From contig NZ_CP031320.1 of NCBI RefSeq assembly GCF_003355155.1, positions 792,369 to 856,368 of the forward strand: 64,000 nucleotides of DNA, written 5' to 3'. How positions within the stretch are numbered: position 1 is the first letter of the stretch; each line of letters starts with the position of its first letter. This DNA comes from Streptomyces armeniacus (GTDB lineage Bacteria; Actinomycetota; Actinomycetes; Streptomycetales; Streptomycetaceae). The notes beneath the pieces were generated by a model. It ran no database searches. It was given only the letters and a program-made list of their open reading frames with translations, and was not told where the DNA came from. The translations under genes were made by a program, and so were the position numbers. Shown in pieces: positions 49,600 to 57,910 of this stretch.

Positions 49600-50433
49600 T
49601 CAGGTCTGCCCCGCGGAGTGCGGGCCGTCGTCGTGCGGACGCGGCGGGACGGGGCGGTTGTTGAGGTCCACCGACAGGAAGATGTCGCGGGCGACCGGGG
49701 TGCGGATCTCCTCGGCGAGCTGGCCGATGAGGCCTGCCGTGCGGGCGAGCAGGGCGAAGGCGCGGAGCAGTTCCAGCGGCAGTCCGAGGTCCGCGAGCGC
49801 CGCGCCGCACACCCCGGCGCCGTTGAGCGGCAGCGTCCGGCCCAACACCCGCGGGTGGACCCGGCCGATGGCCGCGAACAGTGCCAGGTGCGGCCCGTAC
49901 ACCCCTTCTTCGGCGGCGAGTTCGAACAGCCGCGGCGTACGCGGGTCGCCCTCCTTGTGTACGTGGTGCCCGAGGCCGGGGATGAGGCGGCGGTCCTCGC
50001 GGGCGGCGCGTACGGTCGCCAGCGCGAGTTCGTCCCAGCCCGCCTCGTCGGCCGGCCGGCCGTCCGCGAGGGGCGGCAGCGCGTCGTGCAGGAACCGTCC
50101 GCAGTCCTCCGTCACGCCGAGGAAGCGCGAGCCGCCGCCGAGGAGGCCGGCGGCCAGGGCGCCCTGGACCGAATCGGGCGCCGACAGGTACGTCAGCCGC
50201 GTCGTGATCGCGGTCGGCGTGAAGCCGTGGTCGGCGAGGGCGGCGAGCACGGCCTCGAAGACCCGGGTCTCGCCGGAGGTGGGGCGGCGCTGTGCCGCCA
50301 GCCAGAACGCCAGCTCGCCGAACCCCACTTCGCCCATCACGTCCGCCGCGAGGTCCGCCCCGAGCAGGGTGATGCGGTCCGGGGAGGACGCGCCGAGCGC
50401 GGTCGGGTACGCGGGCGGCCGGCCGTCAGTCAT
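49600..50433 (-). CDS. Citrate-synthase-like / citryl-CoA lyase family protein
   Basis: The 277-residue protein has the small-citrate-synthase fold signature PGLGHHVHKEGDPRTP (compare GFGHRVYKxxDPR) and SAPDSVQGALAAGLLGGGSRF. It lacks the N-terminal part of full-length citrate synthases, as in citryl-CoA lyases. It probably splits or makes a C-C bond next to a CoA thioester. ATG 50433 follows GGAGGACAGCG and lies 8 bases inside the end of the CoA-transferase gene, so the two proteins are probably made together: the transferase would activate the acid, and this enzyme cleave or condense it. The CoA substrate is unknown. It is the last gene of the aromatic operon. Confidence 0.8.
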   Translation of the reverse strand: MTDGRPPAYPTALGASSPDRITLLGADLAADVMGEVGFGELAFWLAAQRRPTSGETRVFEAVLAALADHGFTPTAITTRLTYLSAPDSVQGALAAGLLGGGSRFLGVTEDCGRFLHDALPPLADGRPADEAGWDELALATVRAAREDRRLIPGLGHHVHKEGDPRTPRLFELAAEEGVYGPHLALFAAIGRVHPRVLGRTLPLNGAGVCGAALADLGLPLELLRAFALLARTAGLIGQLAEEIRTPVARDIFLSVDLNNRPVPPRPHDDGPHSAGQT

Positions 50434-51658
50434 CGCTGTCCTCCGGAGTGCCGTACGGAGGGCAGTCCGGCCCGTCCTCCAGCCACTCGCGCAGCTCCGT
50501 TCCGTGCTCGTCCAGCTCGGGGGGCGGCAGCCGGTACGCGGCGGGGGTCTCGGAGAAGCGGATCGGGTGCCGCGTCGTGGGCACCGCCCGGTCACCCTCG
50601 CCGACCTCCACCACCGGGTCCAGCCCGAAGCGTTCGGCCAGCGCGAAGCCGCCGTCGATGGTGTTGACAGGCCCGCAGGGCACACCCGCCTCCACGAGCA
50701 GGTCGAACCACTCCAGCGCCGTCCTCGTCCGCAGCCGCTCCACCAGCAGCGGCCGCAGCTCCTCGCGGCGCTCCGTACGGTCGGAGTTGTGCCGGAAGCG
50801 GGTGTCGTCGGCGACCCCGGGGATGCCGAGCACCTCGCACAGCCTGCGGAACTGCCCGTCGTTGGCGGCCGTCACGATCAGCTCCCGGTCGGCCGCCGGC
50901 AGCGGCTCGTACGGGAAGACGCTGGGGTGCGCGTTGCCCATGCGGTACGGCACGGAGCCGCCCGCGACGTAGCCGGAACTGTGGTTCACCAGCCCGGTCA
51001 GCGCCGACGACAGCAGGTTCACCTCGACCAACTGGCCCTGCCCGGTGGCGTCCCGGTGCCGCAGCGCGGCGAGGATGCCGATCGCGGCGTGGTTGCCCGC
51101 CATCACGTCGAAGACCGAGATGCCCGCTCGGTACGGCGGCCCTTCCGGATCGCCGGTCAGGCTCATCAGCCCGGATACGGCCTGCACCATCAGGTCGTAG
51201 CCCGGCACGTGCCGGCCGGGCCCGGACCCGAAACCGGTGATCGACGCGTACACCACACCGGGGTTCCCGGCGCTGACCGTCGGGTGGTCCAGGCCGTATC
51301 TGGCCAGGCCGCCCGGCCGGAAGTTCTCGATGACGACGTCCGCGCGCCGTGCCAGCTCCCTGGCCAGCCGCGCGTCCGCCGCGTCGCGGAAGTCGAGGGC
51401 GATGGACCGCTTCCCGCGGTTGATCCCCAGGTAGTAGGTCGACACGTCGCCGCGCGCGGGCGGCATCCAGCCGCGCGTGTCGTCGCCCTGTGGGCCCTCG
51501 ACCTTCACCACGTCGGCGCCGAGGTCGGCCAGCAGCATGGTCGCGTACGGTCCCGCCAGTACGCGGGAGAAGTCCGCCACCAGCAGTCCGCCGAGCGGTC
51601 CCCGCGAGCCGTCCGCACCGCCGCCCACGGGCCGTACCGCAGCTGAACCAGCGTTCAT
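50426..51658 (-). CDS. Class III (CaiB/BaiF) CoA-transferase
   Basis: The 410-residue protein has the family III signature: LVADFSRVLAGPYATMLLADLGADVVKVE at the N-terminus, catalytic Asp155 in GYDLMVQAVSG and LTGDPEGPPYRAG. These enzymes move CoA between carboxylic acids by a mixed-anhydride mechanism. It overlaps the citryl-CoA-lyase-like gene by 8 bases. ATG 51658 follows GGGGAGG, 3 bases after the amidohydrolase stop at 51662. In this operon it probably activates a dicarboxylic product of ring cleavage. Confidence 0.93.
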   Translation of the reverse strand: MNAGSAAVRPVGGGADGSRGPLGGLLVADFSRVLAGPYATMLLADLGADVVKVEGPQGDDTRGWMPPARGDVSTYYLGINRGKRSIALDFRDAADARLARELARRADVVIENFRPGGLARYGLDHPTVSAGNPGVVYASITGFGSGPGRHVPGYDLMVQAVSGLMSLTGDPEGPPYRAGISVFDVMAGNHAAIGILAALRHRDATGQGQLVEVNLLSSALTGLVNHSSGYVAGGSVPYRMGNAHPSVFPYEPLPAADRELIVTAANDGQFRRLCEVLGIPGVADDTRFRHNSDRTERREELRPLLVERLRTRTALEWFDLLVEAGVPCGPVNTIDGGFALAERFGLDPVVEVGEGDRAVPTTRHPIRFSETPAAYRLPPPELDEHGTELREWLEDGPDCPPYGTPEDSDD

Positions 51659-51661
51659 GGG

Positions 51662-53149
51662 CTACGCCTCCCCGCGCCGCACGGCGACGCCCTCGCCGCG
51701 GTACTCGCTGTAGGTGTACGGGTTCGGGAGCGGCTCGGCCGTCGGGATCTCCGGCTCCACGGCCTCGCGCCACGCGTCCTCGCCCATCGTGGCCCGCGCG
51801 TACTCCACGGTCGCGGCGACGGCGGTACGCGCCCGCTCCAGGCCGCCCGCGGCCGTGCCGGTCAGCTCGTGCGCGTACTTCACCACGGTCCCGTTGACCA
51901 GCACGGTGTGCACGTCGGCGCGGCCGGCCTGGTAGACCACGTGCCCGTACGGGTGCAGCACCGGGTGCATCGCCGGGTCCCGGTCGTTCTTGACCAGGAC
52001 GAGGTCGGCCTTCTTGCCGGGCGTCAGCGAGCCGATGCGGTCGTCGAGTCCGAGCACCCTCGCGCCGCCGATCGTGGCCCACTCCACGACGTCCCGCGCC
52101 CGCAGCCTGTGGTGCACGACCGTCTCCCCGGCCGCGTGCGCCTCCATGTGCTCCCGCGTGCGGTCGGCCGACAGCGTGGCGCGCATGGCCGAGAACAGGT
52201 CGGCGCTGAACCACACGCTGGTGTCCATCGACAGCGAAACGGGGATGCCGTGCCGCCGCAGCCGCCAGGTGGGCGGGTAGCCCTGGCCGGCGTTGTGCTC
52301 GCTCTCCGCCGACACCGAGACCGTGCCGCCCGAGGCGGCGATCCGGTGGTACGAGTCCTCGCTGAGCGTCGCCGAGTGCACGTAGGTGACGTCCGGCGTC
52401 ATGAACCCGTGGTCCCACATCAGCCGGATGCTCCGGTCGTCGGTCGCGCCCCACACCCCGGCGTGGGTGGTGACGGGCAGCCCGAGTTCGCGGGCGGCCT
52501 CGAACGCCGCCTTCTCGGGGAAGGCGGCGTCGCCGGTGACGTCGAACGCGAGCTGCAGGCCGAGCATGTCGTCGTCGCGGGAGGCGAAGTGGCGGTCGGC
52601 GAAGGACCGGAACTCCGCCGAGGCGGCCCACTCCCAGGGCGCGCCGAGCAGATTGCCGTACGCGAGCACGTAGCGGCCGGGCACCTCGCGCAGCGCTTCG
52701 ACGGCGGCGTCGCCGTGCTCGGGTGTCTGCAGGCCGTGCGACCAGTCCACCGTGGTGGTCACGCCCGCGTCGAGCGCTTCGATGCCGGACAGCAGGTTGC
52801 CGGCGTGGATGTCCTCGGGGCGGAAGATCTTGCCCCAGTTGAGATAGTAGAAGACGAAGTACTGGGCCAGGGTCCAGTCCGCGCCGAGGCCGCGCAGCGC
52901 CGTCTGCCACATGTGCCGGTGCGTGTCGACCATGCCGGGCATGAGGAGGCCGCCCGCGCAGTCCACCACCGCCGCGTCGTCCGGGGCCCGCAGGCCGCGC
53001 CCGACCTGCTCGATCAGTTCACCGCGTACGAGGACATCGCCACGGTCGAGCAGGCCGATCGCGGGATCCATGGACAGGACGGTCGCGTCGCGGAAGAGAA
53101 GCGGGCGGCCGGGGGTCAGGTCTCCGGGGCGTGGTTCTTCGGGCGTCAT
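51662..53149 (-). CDS. Amidohydrolase, TrzA/AtzA/SAH-deaminase type
   Basis: The 495-residue metal-dependent hydrolase has DTHRHMW (first two metal His, about 72-77), a Lys/His region THAGVWG, VHSATLSEDSY with the next His, and the late catalytic Asp in SMDTSVWFSADLF. Family members deaminate or dechlorinate heterocycles (guanine, s-triazines, 5'-deoxyadenosine-like). ATG 53149 is preceded by AGGAAGGCAGGA; longer frames overlap the DoxX gene. In the aromatic operon it may remove an amine or ether group before ring cleavage. Its natural substrate is not evident. Confidence 0.9.
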   Translation of the reverse strand: MTPEEPRPGDLTPGRPLLFRDATVLSMDPAIGLLDRGDVLVRGELIEQVGRGLRAPDDAAVVDCAGGLLMPGMVDTHRHMWQTALRGLGADWTLAQYFVFYYLNWGKIFRPEDIHAGNLLSGIEALDAGVTTTVDWSHGLQTPEHGDAAVEALREVPGRYVLAYGNLLGAPWEWAASAEFRSFADRHFASRDDDMLGLQLAFDVTGDAAFPEKAAFEAARELGLPVTTHAGVWGATDDRSIRLMWDHGFMTPDVTYVHSATLSEDSYHRIAASGGTVSVSAESEHNAGQGYPPTWRLRRHGIPVSLSMDTSVWFSADLFSAMRATLSADRTREHMEAHAAGETVVHHRLRARDVVEWATIGGARVLGLDDRIGSLTPGKKADLVLVKNDRDPAMHPVLHPYGHVVYQAGRADVHTVLVNGTVVKYAHELTGTAAGGLERARTAVAATVEYARATMGEDAWREAVEPEIPTAEPLPNPYTYSEYRGEGVAVRRGEA

Positions 53150-53202
53150 GCCGTCCTGCCTTCCTGCTCGGGCCTGTACGGGCCTGGCCGGCCCGGGGCC
53201 GG

Positions 53203-53721
53203 TCAGCTCGTCGAGGAGGTCCCGGCCCGGGCGCGCAGCACCCGGGCACGGGCGGTCAGCGGCACGGCCGCGGCGGCCAGTCCGACGGCCAGGGCCGCGA
53301 ACCCCCAGGCGTAGCCGTCCAGCCGACGGAGTCCCGCGGCGTGGTCCAGGGACCAGGCACCGGGACCGGTGAAGGCGAGGACCGCGGCCACCGCCCCGTA
53401 CCAGAAGGGGACTTCGCAGCCACCCTGCTGCGCCCAGAAGCCGTTCGGCGCGGTGGCCGCCGCGGCGACCGCCATGGTGCCGACCAGCACCGCGCAGCCG
53501 CCGGGCGTCAGCAGGCCGGCCGCCACCGAGGCCGCTCCGGCGAGCTCGGCGAACCCGGCGACGAGCACCATCCGGCGGCCGGGTACGAAGCCCCACTTGT
53601 CGAAGACGGCGGCGGTCCCGGCGCGCCCGGCGCCGCCGAACCAGCCGAACAGCTTCTGGGTGCCGTGGCCGAACAGCAGCGCGGCGAGGAGCAGCCGCAG
53701 CAGGAGCAGCCCCAGGTTCAC
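53203..53721 (-). CDS. DoxX-family membrane protein
   Basis: The 172-residue protein has four hydrophobic helices and the DoxX hallmarks GHGTQKLFGWFGG after helix 1 and FAELAGA in helix 2. DoxX proteins belong to a family linked to thiosulfate:quinone oxidoreductase or membrane redox handling; several sit in aromatic-degradation operons without a defined role. GTG 53721 overlaps the dioxygenase stop (GTGA). It probably assists electron or membrane stress handling in this operon. Function inferred from context only. Confidence 0.87.
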   Translation of the reverse strand: MNLGLLLLRLLLAALLFGHGTQKLFGWFGGAGRAGTAAVFDKWGFVPGRRMVLVAGFAELAGAASVAAGLLTPGGCAVLVGTMAVAAAATAPNGFWAQQGGCEVPFWYGAVAAVLAFTGPGAWSLDHAAGLRRLDGYAWGFAALAVGLAAAAVPLTARARVLRARAGTSSTS

Positions 53722-54599
53722 GACCGCTCACCGTCCGCGGCCCCGGGCTGGAGCACGAAGTCGAACTCGGCGTGCAGATACGGCTCGTCGAGCGTCCCGC
53801 CGTCCGGGGAGGCGCCGGCCGGTTCCTCGGCGAAGGGCACGATCAGCTCGCCCTTCGTGCCGAACACGACGTCGCTGTCCAGGAATTCGGAGCCCTGCCG
53901 GAACAGGTGGGTGATCAGCTTCTCGTGGCCGGGGTGGTCGATCAGGAAGTGGATGTGCGCGGGCCGGTAGTAGCTGATGTCCGTCGTCCTGATCAGGTCG
54001 CCGACGGGGCCGTCCATCGGGATCGCGTAGCCGCGCGGCGCGATGGTGCGCACGCAGTACGTACCGTCGGCCCTGGTCCGGTACTTCGCGCGCAGCCGCG
54101 CCTCGTCGGTCTGCGGGAGCTGCGCCTCGTACGTGCCGTCGGCGTCGGCCTGCCAGACGTCCAGGACGACGTCGGGGAGCGGCGTGCCGTCGAGGTCCAG
54201 CACGCGGCCGGTGACGAACAGCGGGGTGCCGGCGACTCCGTCGGACATGTCGTGGCCGAACGGCGCCGCGGGGGAGCCGTCGATGTGGAACGGTCCGAGC
54301 ACCGTCGCCGGTGTCGCGTCCGCCGCGAAGCGGTGGTTGAGCTGGACGACGAGCATGCTCAGCCCGAGGACGTCGGAGGCCAGGATGAACTCCTGGCGCT
54401 TGTCGTCGCTGACGCGGCCGGTAGCGGTGAGCCATTCGACGGCCGCCGCCCACTCCTCCTCGGTGAGCCCGACCTCGCGGGCGTACGCGTGGAGGTGCCG
54501 CACCAGCGCCGTCATCAGCTCGGCCTGCCGGGGCGAGTGAGCGGTGGACCAGCGCTGCACCGCGAGGTCGGTGATGGTGCCCTCCGTCACGACGGCCAT
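53718..54599 (-). CDS. Intradiol ring-cleavage dioxygenase, hydroxyquinol 1,2-dioxygenase-like
   Basis: The 293-residue non-haem Fe(III) enzyme has the N-terminal helical dimerisation domain (about 1-95) and a beta-sandwich. Expected iron ligands are Tyr157 (DGTYEA), Tyr191 (RGYAIPMDGP), His215 and His217 (RPAHIHFLI), with the 34- and 24-residue spacings of catechol dioxygenases. VLGPFHIDGSPAAPFG fits the hydroxyquinol branch, which makes maleylacetate. ATG 54599 has AAGGAGG just upstream. It is the first gene of the aromatic operon, 27 bases downstream of a 34-bp operator. Confidence 0.92.
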   Translation of the reverse strand: MAVVTEGTITDLAVQRWSTAHSPRQAELMTALVRHLHAYAREVGLTEEEWAAAVEWLTATGRVSDDKRQEFILASDVLGLSMLVVQLNHRFAADATPATVLGPFHIDGSPAAPFGHDMSDGVAGTPLFVTGRVLDLDGTPLPDVVLDVWQADADGTYEAQLPQTDEARLRAKYRTRADGTYCVRTIAPRGYAIPMDGPVGDLIRTTDISYYRPAHIHFLIDHPGHEKLITHLFRQGSEFLDSDVVFGTKGELIVPFAEEPAGASPDGGTLDEPYLHAEFDFVLQPGAADGERS

Positions 54600-54625
54600 G
54601 AATCCTCCTTGATCCGAGCCGACTC

Positions 54626-54659
54626 GACCGCTCTACGGACAAGGGTCCGTAGAGCGGTC
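54626..54659. promoter_or_regulatory. Perfect 34-bp palindromic operator of the aromatic operon
   Basis: Exact 15-base arms GACCGCTCTACGGAC (54626-54640) and GTCCGTAGAGCGGTC (54645-54659) flank AAGG. It lies 27 bases before the dioxygenase start and just after the IclR gene. The 13-base core CCGCTCTACGGAC recurs once at 54873-54885 inside the IclR coding region. Confidence 0.85.
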
Positions 54660-54722
54660 ACACTGACGGATGGTTGAGGAGTAAATCAAGACCCCTGCGG
54701 AGGCCGCCTGTTGACGCCGGGC

Positions 54723-55574
54723 TCAGCCCTGGCGGGCGCTCGGCCCCGGCACCGTCGGTCCCGGTGCCGTCGGGCACGGCACGGTGGGGCACGGCACCGC
54801 GGCGACCCGCGCCATGTCCGCGCTGATGTCACCCGCGGTCTGGAGCAGCAGGGGCAGATGGGCGTCGAGCAGCCGCTCTACGGACGTCTCGGCCGCGTGG
54901 CAGTTGACGTTGAGCGCCGCGACGACCCGTCCGGAGCCGTCACGCAGCGGCGCAGCGACCGACCGGATGCCGGGAGCCAACTGCTCGTCGGTCAGCGCCC
55001 ATCCACGTGCCCGCACCTCCCGCAGCGCCGCGTCCCGTTCCTCCCGTACGGGCTGCCAGCGCGGCGTCACACCCGAACGCGACGGCACGGCGAGCACCCG
55101 CGCCAGCTCGTCCTCCGGGAGACCGGCGAGCAGCACCTTCCCCAGGGACGTCTGCAACGCGGGGAAGCGCGTGCCGATCCGCACCGAGAGGGTCACGAGC
55201 TTGGGGACGGCCACGCGGGCGACGTAGATGACGTCCGACCCGTCGAGCTGGGCGACGGACGACGACTCGTTCGTACGCCCCACCAGCCGTTCCATGTGGG
55301 GCCGCGCGATGTCCCACAGGCCCATGGACTGCACGTACGCGACGCCGAGTTCGAGCACGCTCGGCGTCAGCTCGAACCCGGCCTCGCCGGAGCGGACATA
55401 GCCCAGCTCCTCCAGCGTGAGCAGAATCCGGCGGGCGGTCGGCCTGGCCAGCCCGGTCGCGCCGGCGACCTGGGACAGCGACATCCGCGGCTGCCCGGGC
55501 CGGAACGCGGCGATGACCTCCAGGCCCCGTGCCAGCGCCTCGATGAAGTCCGGTCCTGCTCCCTGGCGTGGCAC
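54723..55574 (-). CDS. IclR-family regulator, PcaU/PobR-like
   Basis: The 283-residue protein has the winged helix (about 10-75; ALARGLEVIAAFRPGQPRMSL then GLARPTARRILLTLEELGYV) and the IclR effector domain (about 85-255) with LNVNCHAAE and VAAPLRDGSGRV. IclR proteins of this group control aromatic catabolism. GTG 55574 follows AGGAG. The C-terminal tail AVPCPTVPCPTAPGPTVPGPS is a Pro/Thr repeat encoded by a short tandem repeat and not part of the fold. It is transcribed in the same direction as the dioxygenase operon, whose 34-bp operator lies downstream. Confidence 0.92.
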   Translation of the reverse strand: MPRQGAGPDFIEALARGLEVIAAFRPGQPRMSLSQVAGATGLARPTARRILLTLEELGYVRSGEAGFELTPSVLELGVAYVQSMGLWDIARPHMERLVGRTNESSSVAQLDGSDVIYVARVAVPKLVTLSVRIGTRFPALQTSLGKVLLAGLPEDELARVLAVPSRSGVTPRWQPVREERDAALREVRARGWALTDEQLAPGIRSVAAPLRDGSGRVVAALNVNCHAAETSVERLLDAHLPLLLQTAGDISADMARVAAVPCPTVPCPTAPGPTVPGPSARQG

Positions 55575-55708
55575 GTGGCTCCTCGGCTGTGGTCCCCGGG
55601 CTCTGGTCCCGCTGCGGTTTCCGCCCAGCCTAAGTGACGCCGCGGCCCTCGCGGTTCGCCAGGCGGACGCCTGTCCGCCGCCGCGGGCCCGGCGTGCTTG
55701 CCGGGGGA

Positions 55709-56746
55709 TTACCGCGGGTCCTCCCGCAGGGGCGTCCAGCCGTGGCCCAGCCGCCAGTGGCCGCCGGACCGCAGCCGGTCGAGGATCGCCCGCTGCAACG
55801 CGGTGTCCCGCGGCAACTGGTCCAGGTCCGGGCCGGCCGTGCCGGGCGGCACGTGGAAGACGAACTCCAGGACGTCGTCGTCGCACACGGGCCGGCTGCC
55901 GAAGAGCCGGAAGCGCCGCTGGAAGCGGACGATGTTCGCGTCCGCGGGCAGGGACGCGGCGAGTTGCCCGTCGAGGAGCCAGGAGTGGCAGGTCGCGTAC
56001 GTGTACGGGGTGGCGGGGAAGTGCCGGGCGGCGAAGTCGCGGGCCGCGGCGAACGAGGCGTCGCACAGGGCCGGCTTCATGGGGCCGTCGCCGGGGATGT
56101 GCACGTTCAGGACAGGCTCGCCGTCCCGCGGGCCGTCGCCGCGCGGGCCGCCGCACGCCGCCGCGTCGAGCGTGGTCCGCTCGAACTGCAGCCGGCCGAG
56201 CCGGTGCAGGGTGCCGCGGAAGTGGCGGACGATCCAGGTCTGGCGGTCGAAGCCGCCGGTCCCGTACGCCCGCCGGTACGCGGCGACCTTCGCGCCCAGG
56301 TCGGCGAAGGTCGCCCGGACCACGTCCGCGGGGATGCCGTACTCGCGCTGCCGCTCCAGGGCGAGCGGCAGCGCCAGCAGGAAGACGTGCACGTAGAAGT
56401 AGCGGCCGGCCGGGCCCAGCAGTCCGGGTGCGGCCGGCCAGCCGACGGGGGCATCGGTGAACAGCGCGCGGTGGCAGTGCAGCAGCGCCTGCCACGGCTC
56501 GGGGGTGCGCGCCGGGTCGGGCAGGGTCGTGAGTACGCCCTCGAGGTCTTCCTCCGGTACGGCGAGCAGGCGCAGCCGGCTGCGGGCGTCGGGGAGGGCC
56601 GGCACGCGGGGGTCGGGGATGCCTTCGGCCGCGGGCTGGGTGCCGGGGGTGGCCAGCCACCGGTCCACATCGGGGGAGTGCGGCAGCCCGCCGTGCGCGC
56701 GGTCACCGGCGGGACCGTGCGCGGGGCCGTATGCGGGGGCGGTCAT
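55709..56746 (-). CDS. DUF5596/GNAT-like acyltransferase-domain protein
   Basis: The 345-residue product resembles a little-studied actinobacterial family annotated as acyltransferase domain-containing. The N-terminal half (about 20-190) is helical; the C-terminal half (about 200-320) is GNAT-like, with NVHIPGDGPMKPALCDASF, HFPATPYTYATCHSWLLD and ANIVRFQRRFRLF as conserved stretches. The enzymatic role is unknown. ATG 56746 overlaps the stop of the lyase gene (ATGA), which implies a functional link to the polysaccharide lyase. An upstream ATG at 56764 is also in frame. No signal peptide is seen, so it is cytoplasmic. Confidence 0.75.
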   Translation of the reverse strand: MTAPAYGPAHGPAGDRAHGGLPHSPDVDRWLATPGTQPAAEGIPDPRVPALPDARSRLRLLAVPEEDLEGVLTTLPDPARTPEPWQALLHCHRALFTDAPVGWPAAPGLLGPAGRYFYVHVFLLALPLALERQREYGIPADVVRATFADLGAKVAAYRRAYGTGGFDRQTWIVRHFRGTLHRLGRLQFERTTLDAAACGGPRGDGPRDGEPVLNVHIPGDGPMKPALCDASFAAARDFAARHFPATPYTYATCHSWLLDGQLAASLPADANIVRFQRRFRLFGSRPVCDDDVLEFVFHVPPGTAGPDLDQLPRDTALQRAILDRLRSGGHWRLGHGWTPLREDPR

Positions 56747-57666
56747 CGCGTACGGCTTCGGCATCCGTCGAGCTCGCAGATGTCCGCGGGGTCGGTGGAG
56801 ACCTTGATGTCGTCGTACCAGATGTAGCTGTCGTGCTCCGGGGCGAAGTCCTCGGTGGCACCGCCTGCGAAGCTGTCGAAGTAGGCCTTGTCCACCTGGT
56901 CGTCGTTGGTGACGAAGCGCAGGCCGGTCACCTTGGCGGCGGACTCGCCGTTGTAGAAGACCTCGATCTCGCCGTCGCGGTTCGCCTGGCCGCCGGTGAC
57001 GGTGTTGACCTTGACCCGCTGGACGACGTTGACCCACTCGCCCTTGGGCCAGTTGATGACGGAGCCGTTCTTCTCGAGCGAGACGTAGTCGCCGTACTTG
57101 TCCTTCTTGTCCATGTGGTAGTAGTACAGCGCCGCTTCGCCGCCCGCGCGCCGCCAGATGAAGCGGGAGCTGAAGCCGTTGGTGCCGTCACAGGTCTGCC
57201 CGCCGGAGCACGACTTGCCGCCCGCGAGCCCGATGCCGACCTTGCCGGCGTACTGGGTGGTCCCCCAGCTGAAGTTCTCGTCGAATCTGATCCACATGGA
57301 GACGTGGTACTCGCGCGCCTTGTCCAGCTCGAAGGGCGCCTGCGCACCGGACTCCTCGGGGCCGATCCTGCCCTCCGGGTAGAGCACCCGCAGCGACTTG
57401 GCGCCGCTGTGCGCCGGCGTGGAGCCGTCGACCAGGGTCCGCTCCTCCATGCCGAGGGACCAGGGCGCGGTCCAGCCGTCCTCGGCCCACTCGCCGAGCG
57501 GGTACGGGTTGCCGGCGGCGGGGCGCTCGAAGGTGTTCTCCCGGTACGCCGCCGCCCGGTCGCTCTCCGCGGGCGAGCCGGACGCGAACTGCGGGTACAG
57601 CACCGCGGGTGCGAGCAGCGTGGCGGCGGCGAGGGTGCCGAGCGTCAGCCTCTTCTTCGACTTCAT
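56743..57666 (-). CDS. Secreted PL14-like polysaccharide lyase
   Basis: The 307-residue protein has a Sec signal (KKRLTLGTLAAATLLAPAVL, cleavage near 31) and a jelly-roll domain with KVGIGLAGGKS, the Arg-rich FSSRFIWRRAGG, ALYYYHMD and, near the C-terminus, SYIWYDDIKVS. This matches the polysaccharide lyase 14 type (alginate or glucuronan lyases), which cleave uronic acid polymers by beta-elimination. Conserved Arg, Lys and Tyr are the likely catalytic residues. ATG 57666 follows GAGGAAC. Translation is coupled to the GNAT-like gene. Confidence 0.8.
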   Translation of the reverse strand: MKSKKRLTLGTLAAATLLAPAVLYPQFASGSPAESDRAAAYRENTFERPAAGNPYPLGEWAEDGWTAPWSLGMEERTLVDGSTPAHSGAKSLRVLYPEGRIGPEESGAQAPFELDKAREYHVSMWIRFDENFSWGTTQYAGKVGIGLAGGKSCSGGQTCDGTNGFSSRFIWRRAGGEAALYYYHMDKKDKYGDYVSLEKNGSVINWPKGEWVNVVQRVKVNTVTGGQANRDGEIEVFYNGESAAKVTGLRFVTNDDQVDKAYFDSFAGGATEDFAPEHDSYIWYDDIKVSTDPADICELDGCRSRTR

Positions 57667-57713
57667 GCGTTCCTCGTTCCGGATCGGTGGGGGACTGCCG
57701 AAACTCGCGCCGA

Positions 57714-57743
57714 GGAATTCATTCCCACAATGGGATGAATTCC
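57714..57743. promoter_or_regulatory. Inverted repeat upstream of the lyase gene
   Basis: GGAATTCATTCCCA (57714-57727) and TGGGATGAATTCC (57731-57743) are inverted with a single-base bulge; GAATTC occurs a third time at 57746-57751. It lies 48 bases before the lyase start in an AT-rich stretch and is probably an operator or a leader hairpin. The rest of the 244-bp gap up to the AraC gene shows no coding frame. Confidence 0.55.
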
Positions 57744-57910
57744 GGGAATTCTGGCGGCTGGGGTTACGAAAGCACCGCCGGCGGTGTGGCGCAAGGGATT
57801 GTTTACTGCAATTTCCGCGGCATGAAATCGACGGAAGAAAAGGAATCATTCCTCGGCGGCCCGTGTGGCCCCGGGTCCCGCGCCCGTTACGCCCGCTGTA
57901 TCCGCGCCGG

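Noticed and set aside
49145..51646. Plus-strand open frame of about 830 codons
   Set aside because: Antisense to the metallo-hydrolase, lyase-like and CoA-transferase genes; Arg/Gly/Pro-rich composition without homology.
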